From Rhizomys pruinosus (lineage: Eukaryota; Chordata; Mammalia; Rodentia; Spalacidae), in NCBI GenBank assembly GCA_009823505.1, contig VZQC01000373.1, positions 925,501 to 989,500 of the forward strand: DNA of 64,000 nt, read 5' to 3'. Position 1 is the stretch's first letter. Each line of letters starts with the position of its first letter. The notes under the pieces were generated by a model, which worked only from the letters and a program-made list of their open reading frames with translations, was not told where the DNA came from and made no database searches. The translations under genes and the position numbers were made by a program. Positions 43,684 to 55,905 of this stretch are shown piece by piece.

Positions 43684-44899
43684 AACCACTTCCCAAAACT
43701 GACATCAAATGTTAATTTTTCAAAGGAAACTTCAATTGTGTGGACGTGGTTAGTTCCCATATTATGAACCCCTGTTTAATGTAATTTTTGTACTGTTATT
43801 ATTTAATCCCTTACACCTCTGCTAAACTTTAACCTCCCCACGGATGGAAAGCAACTTTCTGAATCACCAGAAAACCCTAATCTTTGAGAAGCTTTCTCAT
43901 GCAATACTTGTTGGATACATGCATTCCTAACACCTAATAAAATACCAGGACAAAGTAACTCAGTAATTACTACTGAATAGAAATTTATGTTTTTCCACAT
44001 CTCTTCTCAAAACTAATTATTATATCTTTTAAAAATGCACACTCTCTAATTAATGAAAAATATATTATAATTATTTACAGAAAGATCAACATATTTTACA
44101 TACACGGTTTCATGTTTGAGATTATATTTAATATTTTGTGAATTCCTTGTCCTTGTTATTTTTGCCTCTAGTTCTGTGGAAATAAAAAGAAAATGTATCT
44201 CTTTTCCACTATGGATGAAAATATGAAGATCAACCCAGGTTGTAGCACAGGCTACACTGTTTTTGCCACCTCTTGGAATAACTCATGTGGGTAAAGGACT
44301 CTTCATTCATTCCACTGTTATAAAGTGACAGGACTTTCTTCCAGCTGTGAATGGTGGCTTTCTGAGAAATATTCTCTGGGCTACATTCTCTTTTCTCTCT
44401 GAGATTCAGGAAGAGGTCCTTAACATAACAATTCTCAGCCTATGAAGTAATGACATATACTGTTTCACCTGTATTGTTGTATTAATTTTGGGCTGTCCTG
44501 TTATATATACATCTCGGGGCAACCCCAAAGTTCCCATACATCTTGGCCCATTACAAATGGCTCATTTTGAAGACAGACACTTTCTTTATTTAACTGGTGA
44601 ATCTTGAGTCACAACAACAGGATCAAGGGTACAGTAGGTAGTAGTCATCCATGAACTAATTAAGCAGGTGGCTTGTCCAGAGAACAACTAATATTTATCA
44701 GGTGGTGAAAATAAAACTTACCTATCTCTTCCAATTTTGACACTCTTGATCCAAGTCTGTGGTTCTAGCTCATCTTTTCCATTCAAATGTACACCCCATC
44801 CAGATATTGGTCTTAGGTTAATAGGTCCCAGGTGACATTCTAGTAGAGTAGGGAAGGAGAGGACTCACAAGAGAAGAGACCGGACAGTAGATTGATCAC
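43684..44899. other. Unique sequence
   Basis: No gene, RNA or transposon recognised over about 1.2 kb. Confidence 0.5.
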
Positions 44900-45066
44900 T
44901 AGAGTTCAACATATCACTGCTCTATGTCACTGGGCCATTTATTTAACCTAGCGGGCTAATAAGAGTGTCTGCCTCACACAGTTAGTGTGAGGATTAATAG
45001 ACGTAATATATGTAAGGCACTTAGAGCTGTGCCTGACATGTAGTAAGTGCTTGATAGATGTTGTTA
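44900..45066 (+). mobile_element. MIR SINE
   Basis: Forward MIR: 'ggccatttatttaacctagcgggc', 'gtgtgaggattaatagacgtaatatatgtaaggcacttagagctgtgcctgacatgtagtaagtgcttgatagatgttg' pattern at 44975-45063. One of the better preserved MIRs here. Confidence 0.9.
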
Positions 45067-45269
45067 TTACTATATTAGTCTGGTCTCCCAACTAGAGTTA
45101 TGTGCCTATCTCCTCCCCTTGAGATTAACAAGAAATTTACATATAAAGATGGTACAGAAGTAGATTAACCTTGTTTGAAAATTGCTGACCAAGAATTTAC
45201 TTTTCCAAAACCCCATCATGTAACAATTTTAATTTTCTTTTCTTTTTCTTATTCTTTTTATAAATTTCT

Positions 45270-45425
45270 GTTATGGGGGTAGGTGATATCCTATTATACT
45301 GGAAATCCTGCAGCATAGAAAGGTTAAATGATTGTTCAGGACATAACAAATGAATGGTGACTGGGAGAGAGATAGAAATTACATGGCTTCTAGTTCATCA
45401 CTCCAGATCAGGCTCATTCTATTTA
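45270..45425 (-). mobile_element. Probable MIR fragment
   Basis: 'catagaaaggttaaatgattgttcaggacataaca' and 'atggcttctagttcatcactcca' resemble the reverse MIR core. Diverged, so tentative. Confidence 0.45.
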
Positions 45426-46584
45426 GACGTTATGTTCATACTTAATATTAGAGAGTCAAATGACCAGGACTCATTGCACATTTCCCCTGTCACAGCAGTA
45501 TGCAGATGGAGAATATAAAGGGAAGGTTACAAGTCAAATGTTGTATCATAGACAGAAAGACTGTAAAATTGAAACATCATCTTTTATATTATACACTTTC
45601 ATCTGAGGCCCATTTTTTTTCTCTTTACTCAGATGAACATACTATTTATTTGCTTTGTGGAGCAGGCATACCCTAGTTTGAAATTATTTCTGTCAATTGC
45701 AAAGTAAAGTTAACAACTATATAAAATAAAAAGGATCACCTTGCAACTTCAAAAATAATAAAGTGTGCTATTATTAGATGTAAAGTTTTATACTAGCAGC
45801 AATTTGTAATAAAATATTAGATGCATATTTGTTGCATGAAAAATACATTTGACTGCATTTACACTCACTTTATAGCCATATACTATATTAGAGAAGAAAG
45901 CTGTAAGATTTAATGGAAATATACAAATAGAGAACTATTTCCTAGAGCTGTTTTAGTGACTGAGACTAAGGTGAGCTTCTTTTGTTGAAACTACATTTTG
46001 GAATTTCATCAATTGAAACTCTGAGTAGAGTCTTAGAGGAAAGAACAGACTGGGTTTCACCTAGTACTATGGAAGAGTCTTAATGCACAGTGGAGTGAGG
46101 TGAATGGACAAACAAGGGTATGTGGAACTAAGCTAGAGCAGCTGGAAACTGACCTGGGACCTGGAAAAGGTGAAACTTCCAGCAGAAATGGAAAGGACAA
46201 TTAACCTAGCACCATTCACGACAGTGAGGTCTACCTGACTGCCAACACTGCAATAGGGTGAAAAGGCAGAGCTAGGGGAAGAAGTCAGACCAGACTGGGG
46301 CCACCACTAGCCTGGACAATTCAGCACTGTTGATGAAGTTATCCAATCAGAGAACTGAGTTACTGACCCCTGAGGCTGATGATATCTGGGCTTCAGAGGA
46401 GGACTAGGACACATGAAGAGCAAGGGCTGCACATGAGGCTGTCTCATGATCATATTGCATTCTGGAGGAGGGAAGGACAAGGGAAATGAAGCAAGCAAAA
46501 ACAAACAACCAAACAAACAACCAAACAAACAACCAAGAACCTTGGTTTTAGTAAATGTCCTTAGCCTAGGAAGCATTGGAGGTC
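45426..46584. other. Unique sequence with (CAAACAAC)n
   Basis: No gene or transposon recognised. A short CAAACAAC-type repeat lies at 46499-46535. Confidence 0.5.
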
Positions 46585-47238
46585 AATTAAAAATATTGAG
46601 ATTTGCATTTCATACAATGATCTTAATCAAATTTAGATCCCCTCCCCTATCCACACTACACACAGACCCTCCAACTGAGTTTCATTCACTTTTTTTTGTC
46701 TTTTCAAGACAGGGTCTCCCAGTAGCCCCAGCTGTCCTGGAACTCACTCTGTAGACCAGGCTGGCCTTGAACTCACAAAGATCTGCCTGCCTCTGTCTCC
46801 CAAGTGCTAGGATTAAAGGTGTGCACCACCACGGCCAAGTTTCATTCATTTTGTCACATGTGTTAAGACCTATCCTGTCAAGCATTTGTACCCAGATGTC
46901 CCTCAGTACAAATGCATCCACTGGACTCTTCTCAGCCAGTCACACTCCTTGTTAATAATGTACTGTCCCTCATGCAGCAGTAATCAGTTGCCAATAGTTC
47001 TGAGGCTAGCGTTGGGGCCTGCTGCCCATTTCCTTCATTTTGTGCTTTTTTGGTCTAATCGAGTCAGCATGAGTCTTATGCATGCTATGACCATTGCTGG
47101 AAGTTCATGTAAGCAAGTTCCCAACAGCTGAAATGGTCTGCTTCCTTATGTTCATGCACAAACCCTAGCTCTTCTAATCATTCAGACCCTTTTTCTGCAA
47201 TGGTCCCTGAGCCATGAATGGATGGGGTTTAATATAGG
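46585..47238 (-). mobile_element. L1 3'UTR (Lx-like), reverse, with B1
   Basis: Minus-strand L1 3'UTR: 'catttcatacaatgatcttaatc', 'caaatgcatccactgga', 'gaagttcatgtaagcaag', 'caatggtccctgagcc'. The B1 at 46694-46837 is inserted in it. Confidence 0.65.
46694..46837 (-). mobile_element. B1 SINE
   Basis: Reverse B1 with TSD agtttcattcactttt (46678-46693) / agtttcattcatttt (46838-46852). Core intact. Confidence 0.96.
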
Positions 47239-47700
47239 AATCCTATTTAGCTCTCATAGTGCTAGAGAATACTATGCAAGGTGCTAAGGGAGAAAAATCA
47301 ATCAATGATCCATCCTAGCTCCAAAGCCTAATGACCACAATGGTTGGCATAGCAAACTATCTCTATTGGAGCAGTAGTGGCACTTTTATCTAGGGTGTAA
47401 TCAACAGCTATCTAATTGAACTTAAAGCCCTCTCAATTGTGGGGGGACTCATGAGTGGCACTGTACACACAGCCAAATACACATGGGTGGAGAGCTCATA
47501 TCCTAGAGAAAACCCCATCTCTGTCATATCTCTAGAGAAATGAAATTTCTCTGTATGTTAAATATGGATTCTTATATTTACAGACAAGTATACCAGTCTG
47601 TATGTTAAATATGGATTCTTATATTTACAGACAAGATCACCAAAGAAGTGTCTTTTTGCAATAGATGGATGTTATTACAGAGTTCCACAACTGGGTAAGT
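47239..47700 (+). mobile_element. L1 3'UTR (Lx-type), forward
   Basis: Homologous to 3760-4115: 'ggagaaaaatcaatcaatgatcc', 'cttaaagccctctcaattg', 'acatgggtggagagctcata', 'atttacagacaag', 'agagttccacaactgg'. It contains a local 39-bp duplication (47550-47588 and 47597-47635). It abuts a minus-strand 3'UTR piece on the left; no A-tail was found. Confidence 0.72.
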
Positions 47701-47739
47701 TTTAGAGAACAAAGTCTGCTGAGTTTCTAATCATTTTCT

Positions 47740-47945
47740 AAGGCAAAATAAAATTGGCCACAGCATTATTATACGAACCTGGTGATCTGAGCCAGATTCT
47801 GTGCACATACATAAATTTGGAAGTTAAGAACCACTTTCACAGATTTGACCTCTGATGTTCACATATTATGGCATATATATCCTTCCCCATATCTCTCTCT
47901 CACACACACACACACTTTCTCTCTCCTCTCTCTCCAAGTTTTAGC
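47740..47945 (+). mobile_element. Old tRNA-derived SINE with (CA)n tail
   Basis: 'aacctggtgatctgagccagattc', 'gacctctgatgttcaca' and a CT/CA-rich tail (47896-47936) follow the layout of B3-like rodent SINEs. Decayed. Confidence 0.45.
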
Positions 47946-49508
47946 ACACACAATAATTCTAATAGTAAGTTGAAAATCACAATGTTCTGATGTTCTGACT
48001 TATTTAAACACGCATCTTAGGCACTCCTTTATAAAACCCTGCTTGGAGACATTACCTTGAGGAAATCAGTTCCCGATACGCTAAGTGAATAGCCCTTCCA
48101 ATGTTGGAGATGTGACAATATTAATGGGGCCATGAACTTTAAAAATTGTTCTGCTGCATCTCCCACTTAGAAGACCATTTATTCCAAGAGTTTATTTTCA
48201 GATCTGGTTTATTAAAGCATTATGCAAAAATTTGTAAAGTGAAATTTTATTGAAATATAAGTGGCTGATTTTTTTTTCCTGAGCATAAGTACTAAGCAAT
48301 TTTTTCCATAGAAACTAAGTTGCAAGTCCCTCTATTGCCTGTTAAGAAACTGTACCACAGGTAATAGAAGACTCAAGTCATGCAGAAAACATATTTGTTT
48401 GTTCATGAAATGCATTCATCTCTTGGAAGGTCAGGAGCTGCAGAGTATTTAGATTTGGACACTGTAGTAATGCTACTGGAACCTGCCTGTCTGTATGTCT
48501 TTCTGTATATCCTATCTTTCTGAGTGTTCCCAAGATTGTGCTATCCTTCTGTGACAAAGTAGATGGAATAGTTACAGGCCTTGTTCTTAGGTCACACTGG
48601 AATATCTTTGACCATATATACTGCAATAAGAGTACTAGGATTTACAGCCTCTAATAACTGAACTGAGCCTCACTGTGAGTGGATAGACACAGCTAATAAT
48701 GTTGTCTAATTTTCCTGGAGTTCAACCATACAATCTGTGTAGTCTTTACAAAGCCATGAACACAGAATGTGGGGACTCCTAGGTGGAAGTATTAGGGTTA
48801 GTTGCAAGATGGTATCTGGATGTTGGACACCAGAGCATCAAACATTTCTAAATATAGAAGGATGAGCACAGAAAGAATGAAGTAAAAATTTACTTCCAAA
48901 AGTACCATCAAACATTTGCCGTGGAGTTGGAGTATACACCCTAAAGAATGCCTCGGATCTTAAGGGGTCAGTTGAGTTTGCCCTTTCCCGCTGTCAGTTT
49001 GGCTCCTTTTCTCTGAAGGGACTACTTTAAGAAATGGTCCATGCAATTCTACACATAAAATTGCATACACGCATGTATGTTTTCCCTTCATATTTTCATA
49101 ACACAGAAAAAACTAACCTTTCCCCACTCACTGAAAGAGCTGATACAACTTTCATTTCAAAACAGGAAGAGGAGTAAACTCAAGCCCATTGCACCTATTA
49201 ACAGATAGGTGCCCCAAATCTAAAACAGAATTGAAATTTGAAGGCAGTTTAAAAATTGAAAAGCCATTTAAATTTCTGGATACACACAAAGACGTCCCTC
49301 ATGCACACAATTAAGGAGAAGATAAAATTTATAGTACTATCAGATACTAACAGATATACTGCCATAAATAATAAATGAAGGGAAATTAAAGTAATATGAG
49401 GATGTGATACAAATAATTTAAATGTAATTTTTAGTCATTTCAAACAAATTTCACAAAATCAATTGATAAAATAAATACAATTTCAATAAAAATCTAGGTG
49501 GCTAATTG
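47946..49508. other. Unique A/T-rich sequence
   Basis: About 1.5 kb with no recognised repeat, RNA gene or meaningful open frame. The short palindrome gaagtaaaaatttacttc lies near 48880. Confidence 0.5.
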
Positions 49509-51035
49509 GCTTAATAACACTATGAAATATGCAGGTAATTGGATGGAACTAGAAACAATCATCCTGACTTAGGAAACCCAGAGATAGAAAGATGAATGCC
49601 ACATGTTTTCTCTCATAAGTGGGTTCTAACTTTGAATACTCAGACATGGGTGCTTCAGTTGGAAAATCCATAGAAGTGAAAGGGAGGCATCATGAGAGGG
49701 GAAATATAATACTGTGATATGTTTGGAAAAGATTAATGGTATAGGAATGCTTAAATGGGATGAGGAATGAATAGGTAGGAGAAGGGAGATAATACAGAAG
49801 GGGGTAACTAGCACTGGGCTGGAAAACGTCATACAGAAACCCACCACTGTAGAAGTTTCTTAAAGTGCATACATATACAATATAAAAGAAGATCAAAGAG
49901 TTACCGTATAACAAGGGACATTGCCTCTACTAGTCACCATAGGCTAGCAAAAAGTTAATAATAACCTAATGGACTCCCTATTTTGAAGCTGTTGATCAGG
50001 GTTCCTATAGACCATCAAATAATATTGGCCACCCTTCTGCTCTTGGTGACCCACCAGAACTTGAGAAGACACTATTGCTGAAGATACTACATACATGAAC
50101 TATAGAATAAAGAAGAAGAACTCAAGCTACATCTCTACTAGCTAACTTTCACAGTGCTGGGAGCTGTTATCCATGCTAATGAAAGAGAAAAGTAATCATC
50201 AACTTTGCCCAGCTGTGAAACCTGTGAGTCAAAGCAACAACTGGCCTTGCAAGATATGTCCACTGGTGCAAATAATAGCATGAATGTTATGTGAGTAACC
50301 AACAACATTTTGATTTGACTGTTTCATAAAATGGAGCTCATTCCTGACACTCATATCAGGCCTAGGAATTTGAATAAACAGGTCACAGAGCATATGTAAG
50401 GGCCTAGTACTATCATTGTGCTAACTAGACATAGTTTTAAACTGATTTAATATCTTATTATACATACAGATTTAATGCATCTCTCAACTCTCCTGGGAGA
50501 AGCTTCTCTCATGCAGCAGATAGTGATTGAAATAGAGACCCCCAAACTGACCAACATTCAGAGAATAAGGCTGCAGAGTGTTTATCCCTGAATAGGATAC
50601 CACTATCAAACTTCTGCCTACCAAGGATCAATTATCACTGTGGAAGAGAAATATTGTAAGAGCCAGACTTAGTGAATAATCACTATGAAACATTGTTTCC
50701 CAGACAGCTGGGCAGTTACTCATATGAACTCACAGCAATAGTAATGGCATGTAAAGTCACAGGTAAACTCAAACCAGACAAATCCCAGAATACTTAAGGA
50801 ATTTCTGGCAAACTATAGATTCTGTGAAGAGGAGAATCAATGTTCTTTAAGTGTATGTCTCTGGATAGGTGAACCCATCTCCAGTGGATGTACCCATACA
50901 AAAGGGCATTTGGGGAACACAAATTTGATTCAATAGGCCTTAATATTATAGAATACATGAAATGCAGATAGGGGATGTCCTTTATGATCAAATATATTGC
51001 ATAAAATTGACAAAAATTGAATTAAAAACTTGTTA
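49509..51035 (+). mobile_element. LINE-1 3' end (Lx-type): ORF2 terminus and 3'UTR
   Basis: Begins with the ORF2 terminal block ('aggtaattggatggaactag', 'tctctcataagtgggttc'), then a long 3'UTR: 'gctgttgatcagggttcc' (49988), 'gctgttatccatgc' (50162), 'ccaactggccttgc'-type region, 'aatggcatgtaaagtcac' (50740), ending near 51030. Homologous to 32740-33060 and parts of 3530-4625. Non-coding. Confidence 0.72.
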
Positions 51036-51238
51036 AAGTTTAGATCTTTATATTATACAGTATAATAAGCTCAAAATTTACAAAAGACCTACATATTAAG
51101 CAGAATGTACTTAATTATAAAGGTTTGGGGGAAAAGGAATAACCATGAATTTACATTCTAATTGTATATTGCTGGAATGTTTCAAAACATTCATCTATGT
51201 TGTCCAAAGAAAGATCAAATAACAATGACGTTTTTATT

Positions 51239-51285
<47 letters not shown>

Positions 51286-51298
51286 ATGTATGTATTTA
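51239..51298. repeat. (GT)n(GTAT)n microsatellite
   Basis: About 14 GT units followed by 7 GTAT units. Open frames across it translate to VCVCVC/YVCM repeats and are not genes. Confidence 0.95.
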
Positions 51299-52270
51299 TG
51301 TTATATATGCCTCTTTTTACGGGTGTGTGTATGTATGTGTAGATGTACTCATGCAAGTGTATATGTTTGTGAACGTATGTATTGAGGACCTATCACGATT
51401 TTTTGGTATCTTCAATTGCTTTCTATATTAAATTTTGAGAAAGGCATTCTCACTGAACCATCATTTCAGCTAGACCAACTGGCTACCGAGCCTGTCTCTG
51501 TTTCCCTGGCACTGAGGAAAATGAGCATGTGATTAGTGTACCTAAATGCGTTTTGCCACATAATTCCAGCTGGATCCTATCAAAGGGAAAATAAGTCATG
51601 GATCTTCAGGGATGAAATAATCAATGCCAAGAAATGTCTTAACCAATATTATGATCCTTGCTTGTTGAAGTTAATAGAATGAATCTAGTTAGAGAATTAT
51701 TCTAAGGTCTGCAAAGGACACAGAGACATTTATGACACAGTTCTATAGCTCAGAGTTTAAAATCAGAAGTAGATGGACTTGTAAGTAACTGTAATGTAGT
51801 CAGGTTGTTACAGTAGTTGGAAGAGAAGAGATTGACTTTACTTTTGAGTGAGGCTGTAACATTTGAATAGTGATGGAAAAAGAAAACAACTTTTTATTCA
51901 CAAGTTTCAACTACAGGATGTGGTGATCTCCTTTACTCATTGTCTGGCCTCTTTCTAATTGGGTATCCAGTGCATTATCAAACCCAGGAAACTGCCATCA
52001 GTGAAATGCAATTAAGTAGACTGCATACTTCATTGCATAATCTTTTAAAATGCAGAGATAGTGCAGTTTAGGGTCAGAAATTGCAGGTTAATAAGAGTAT
52101 CTGGTGGAGAGTAGTTTTTCGGGAATTTAGACTTACTGAATGAATCTGCAAAATGTACCTTCAGTAAACAAGACAAGCTTGCATTTTTAGGTATAAGCTG
52201 TTGAAGACCAGGATGATTAGATGTCTTGCTCATAGATTTTTTTTCTTTGGTAAGCAAAGTTTGGATATTT
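51299..52270. other. Unique sequence
   Basis: Nothing recognised. 52272-52350 downstream is a scrap of a reverse B2 tail ('gtatgaatgcactgtctgcat'). Confidence 0.5.
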
Positions 52271-52271
52271 T

Positions 52272-52350
52272 AAAAAATTTTTAAATTTATTATTTATATA
52301 TGTATGAATGCACTGTCTGCATTTAGTTTGGTGCCTCTGTGTCATTTTTA
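52272..52350 (-). mobile_element. B2 SINE 3' scrap
   Basis: Only the tail-proximal part of a reverse B2 ('atgtatgaatgcactgtctgcatttag', 'gcctctgtgtcat'); the tRNA-like head is missing. Confidence 0.6.
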
Positions 52351-52547
52351 CATCAGATATCTAAGGACTAGTTTCCAGAGTCAGATGTATTTCTTCCCAC
52401 TTTGATGCAGTAAAACTCAGGGTTGCTGTTTTGGCACTTCCAGGAAGAGCTCAGTGGACACAAAGTGTTTCCTCTGAGTCTATAATCTTGGGAAATGCCT
52501 ACCACCAGAAGGGGATATTTAATACATTTTATTAAATAAATGAATTG

Positions 52548-52951
52548 ATTTCTTTGTTACTTTTTCTGTTGCTGAGACAAACACCTTGACAACATCAATT
52601 TAAGGGAAAACGTGTTTGCATTGGATAACAATTAGAAGGTGCAGTCTATCTCCTAACGGAGTCCCTACAAGAACTTGAAACAGCTAGTTACATTGTGTCT
52701 ACCATCAGGAAGAACAGAGTAATGAATGCTTCTGCTCAGCTAGCTTTCTCTTTTTTATATGATCAAGGACCCAAACCTAGGAAAGAGTGTCACCAACTAC
52801 TAGTGTCTTCAGAACTCATTTAACCCAATCAATTGAGGCCAGCCTGGTCTATATATCCCTCTCTAGTAGGCTGACCAAATCTTCAAGTATGCTTGAAGGC
52901 TCCTCTCCTTGTGATTCCAGATCCTGTCTACGTGAAAACTAATCATCACAG
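52548..52951 (+). mobile_element. Rodent LTR-like interspersed repeat
   Basis: Same family as 41541-41936: 'ttgttactttttctgttgctgagac', 'atttaagggaaaacg', 'tgaatgcttctgctcagctagctttctc', 'catttaacccaatc', end 'ccagatcctgtctacg...aatcatcacag'. A short B1-derived piece ('gaggccagcctggtctata', about 52834) is embedded. Confidence 0.6.
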
Positions 52952-54032
52952 CCATGAATGCTTTCTTTATTACCTATATACTGGAGAAGCAGTGGATCAA
53001 TGAAGGGTACAAAAGGATAAATTATACTCACAATTAGCAAACTGCAGCAGAAATTCATTATTAAAAGCCAATTTGCAGCTGTATAAAATGACAGCTGCAA
53101 GGAGGAAGTTGGGCATTAAAACACATTTTATTTGAGTTATGAAGAATTAAAAATGTACACAGGTAATTACTCTTACTTCAGCTATGCTCTGCAATAAATC
53201 TGTAAATAAAAGATCCAAGGATCTAATGTGCAGAACAGCATATTCTCATATTCTGCGTTTTGAATACATGTATCCAACATCCCTTTGGTGGAATCATTAT
53301 GGTTTTAACTTAATTCTAAGCTTAAAAGAGAATCATTACAGAAATGCTGCTGTTCTTATTGAACAGTCTGTTAGATAGCTTGTTGCTAAATTAAGTTGCA
53401 CACAGCACTTGTTAACTTAATTAGCAACTTAATGCCTGAACCATCCCCTGACAAAATGTATGTTGCTTTGGATGAAAGTTTTAGTGAAACTATAGACACA
53501 TAATCCAGTGAATATTTATTTTCCCTTTAAGAGGGAATACCTGATTGCCTGAGATCTTCTATTTTTTCTACTGAAGAGCCAGGAGCCAGTGCCTTTTAGA
53601 GCTATGAAACCTACATTTTTCCAAGGCTAGATTCGAGAGATCTCCCAATGTGCTAATGGATATACTTCAGATGCTATAAATATCACAGAAAGCAAACTAA
53701 TTAATTAGAGGAAGAACTGAATGAGCTCCATTTATAACCAAATGTCTCAAGTGATAAACAAATCATTTAAGAGCTTATTGAAAGCAGGAATCAAGAAAGA
53801 AATCACCCACACTCTAGCCCAGTGTGTTTGCGAATATCCCAGATTAAAATCTGTTTCAAGACCAATGCAAAATTTTACATGGGAGTGGGTCTGCTTAGCT
53901 GAACTCATCAATATATCCTGTTATGGTTAGGTTAGCTCTCTTGTTGAGAATTTACTGATGAACCACTGCATTTAATATATCCATTGATTCTAATTATGAG
54001 AAGATAGAGGATCAGCGCTGATAGGCAAGTAT
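52952..54032. other. Repeat-free sequence
   Basis: About 1.1 kb in which I recognise no repeat family, in contrast to its surroundings. A/T-rich, with several TAATTA-type motifs and an imperfect stem-loop at 53382-53428. No convincing open frame (best 69 codons, 53721-53930). Confidence 0.5.
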
Positions 54033-54043
54033 GAAAAAACCCG

Positions 54044-54089
54044 AGTTTCCGAGATCAGATGAGATTGGGCGCATTCAGGGTGCTATGGT
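54044..54089 (-). pseudogene. 5S rRNA fragment (antisense, joined to L1)
   Basis: On the plus strand ttccgagatcaga, gggcgc, ttcagggtg and tatgg match the reverse complement of about nucleotides 9-55 of vertebrate 5S rRNA. The differences are mainly C-to-T changes at CpGs. It lacks the rest of 5S, including the box C region, so it is not a functional gene. It is fused directly to L1 3'UTR at about 54090. Confidence 0.82.
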
Positions 54090-54478
54090 GGATGCTAACA
54101 CCAAATGCCCCAGAAGAAAGGCAAGCTGAACGACAGTATGATTATATTTTTGGTTTATCTGAAAGCAACTAGGCTGTTATAATGTGAATCCCTCAATGGG
54201 CTCTAGAATCCACCCACCAATTATTTTCAGACTCTGTAATTACTGTATATGGGTGGAGAGTATGTATCCATGTTTTAGAATAATATGAAATTAACGGAGG
54301 AAAATGTGAATTTCTAAGCATAAAAAAAGACTGAGAGAAAGATGCAGGACAGTTATGACAGAATACATGATCTGGGATGGTTTGGGGTGGGGTGGGGGGA
54401 AGGGATAGGGGAATATGCCTGAACAGAAATGAAAAATGATATATGAAATACATAAAACATCAATAAAAAATAAAAAAA
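54090..54478 (+). mobile_element. LINE-1 3'UTR, first of two tandem copies
   Basis: Starts at 'tggatgctaacaccaaatg', the point just after the ORF2 stop in the L1 at 58.1 kb, and runs through 'ctgaaagcaactaggctgttataatg', a G-rich tract (54373-54410) and an A-rich end with aataaa (54461). Its 5' side is the antisense 5S piece. Confidence 0.88.
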
Positions 54479-54724
54479 TAAAAATATAAAATTAAAGGGA
54501 ACAAAAAAAGAGAGAAAAATCTATTCAAAGAACTGACCAAAACAGTAAACTTGTGCATCGAAAAGAAGACTGAGAAAAAGATGCAAGACAGGACTTAACA
54601 TGTATGACAGAATCCATGAGCTCTGGAGGGGGGTGGGGGGCGTTAGGGGTGGGCATGGATGGGGGAATGAGTCTAAATTTTATTAAGAAGTGTATGAAAT
54701 GCGCTCAATAAAAATTAAATAAGA
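54470..54724 (+). mobile_element. LINE-1 3'UTR, second tandem copy
   Basis: Restarts at the 'ataaaattaaagggaac' block (equivalent to 20446), then 'caaagaactgaccaaaacagtaaac', a G-rich tract (54626-54665) and an A-rich end with aataaa near 54707. Right flank gaaaaaaccggag (54725 on) resembles gaaaaaacccgag on the left of the 5S piece (54033 on). Confidence 0.88.
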
Positions 54725-54959
54725 GAAAAAACCGGAGGTTTAATCTCAGTATCAGTTCATCATCTCAAAATGCCTGACATTTTGAGTGAAACATTAAAGT
54801 GAGAGAACAAAGTGTGATAGAAGCAATGAAAGCTTACAGGTGTTATGCTGAGAACATGTATTGATATAATTTAAACTATGTAATACCTGTTAGTTTTATG
54901 AACATATTAGTTTAATAACATCATTGTATATATGCATATACTATATAACTGATTTGAAA

Positions 54960-55125
54960 GACTCTTTATTACATTTTATGTAGTGTGTGGCAGGGGACAC
55001 CAGGTGAGTGTGGAGGTCAGAGTACAACTTGCAGGAGTGATTCTTTTCTTCCACTCCTCTGAAGATCCTCAGATTTTGCTGCAGGCAACCTTACATACTG
55101 GGTCCATCTTCCTTGCCCCTACATA
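54960..55125 (-). mobile_element. Old tRNA-derived SINE (B3-like)
   Basis: 'tgagtgtggaggtcagagtacaacttgcaggagtgattctt' then 'tactgggtccatcttccttgcccc': reverse copy of the family at 38930-39130. Confidence 0.6.
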
Positions 55126-55780
55126 ATTAATTTTATGTACTTGGCTACACAGCTGTATGTGTGATTTGTTTCATTCTCTACTTCCTTCTTGCGTGCCAGT
55201 TAGCAGTTCAATGTCTGGCATCCTGAAGAAAAACAATATTACATAGGAGGAAATAAATTTTCTTGACAGGTCGCTTAGTCAGGTTTTCTTCCTCATTTTC
55301 GTTTTCTGAGTTTCTTTGCTCTCCTAGCCTGTTATGCCATTGTTTATTTCCAGGGCCTCAGAAGCCCACATTGATTGTTCTCACACAGGAAAAGCACTGA
55401 CCTGGGTGCAATACAATTTGTTCCAACACATACCTGGGTAAAGGCTTGAGTCTGGGGAGCATCTATATTTTAAATTGTCTTTTCTAACTTTCCAGGAGTG
55501 ACTTGTAAACCTTAATTTACTTTGTCTTAGAATTCATATTATTATCTGTTCTCAAACTGATGAAAAATGCTCCTAATAATTTGGGAGAGGCATTTAGTGA
55601 TATTTAATTATGAAATTAATATATTTATTTTATTATGGATTGCAACAGAAAAAAAAAAGATGTGCTGTTTCTTAAGGTGACACAGAAATCTCTTATATTG
55701 TCCATTTCCTCGCCTCTGTGTCCCTCTTTACCTAAAATTCTGACATTTTATAGGTAATCTTTGTCCTGAAGTATGCTGAT
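55126..55780. other. Unique A/T-rich sequence
   Basis: No repeat or gene recognised. Confidence 0.5.
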
Positions 55781-55905
55781 CCAATTAACATGTGTATTCC
55801 TTGATGGTAGAGGCCATGTCCTTTTCATCCGAAAACTTAGGAACCTGGCACTCCCTAGCAATATAGAACTATGTGATAGTTATGTTAAATGAATTGGAAG
55901 TTTTT
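55781..55905 (+). mobile_element. L2 3' end fragment
   Basis: 'ttccttgatggtagaggccatgtccttttcat', 'acctggcactccctagcaatatag' and 'gttaaatgaattgga' follow the conserved L2 terminus. Ancient and short. Confidence 0.7.

Noticed and set aside
46585..47700. A third twin-primed L1 (minus 3'UTR next to plus 3'UTR)
   Set aside because: The forward part has no A-tail and the reversed part contains a 3' terminal region, which twin priming does not produce; two separate fragments are simpler.
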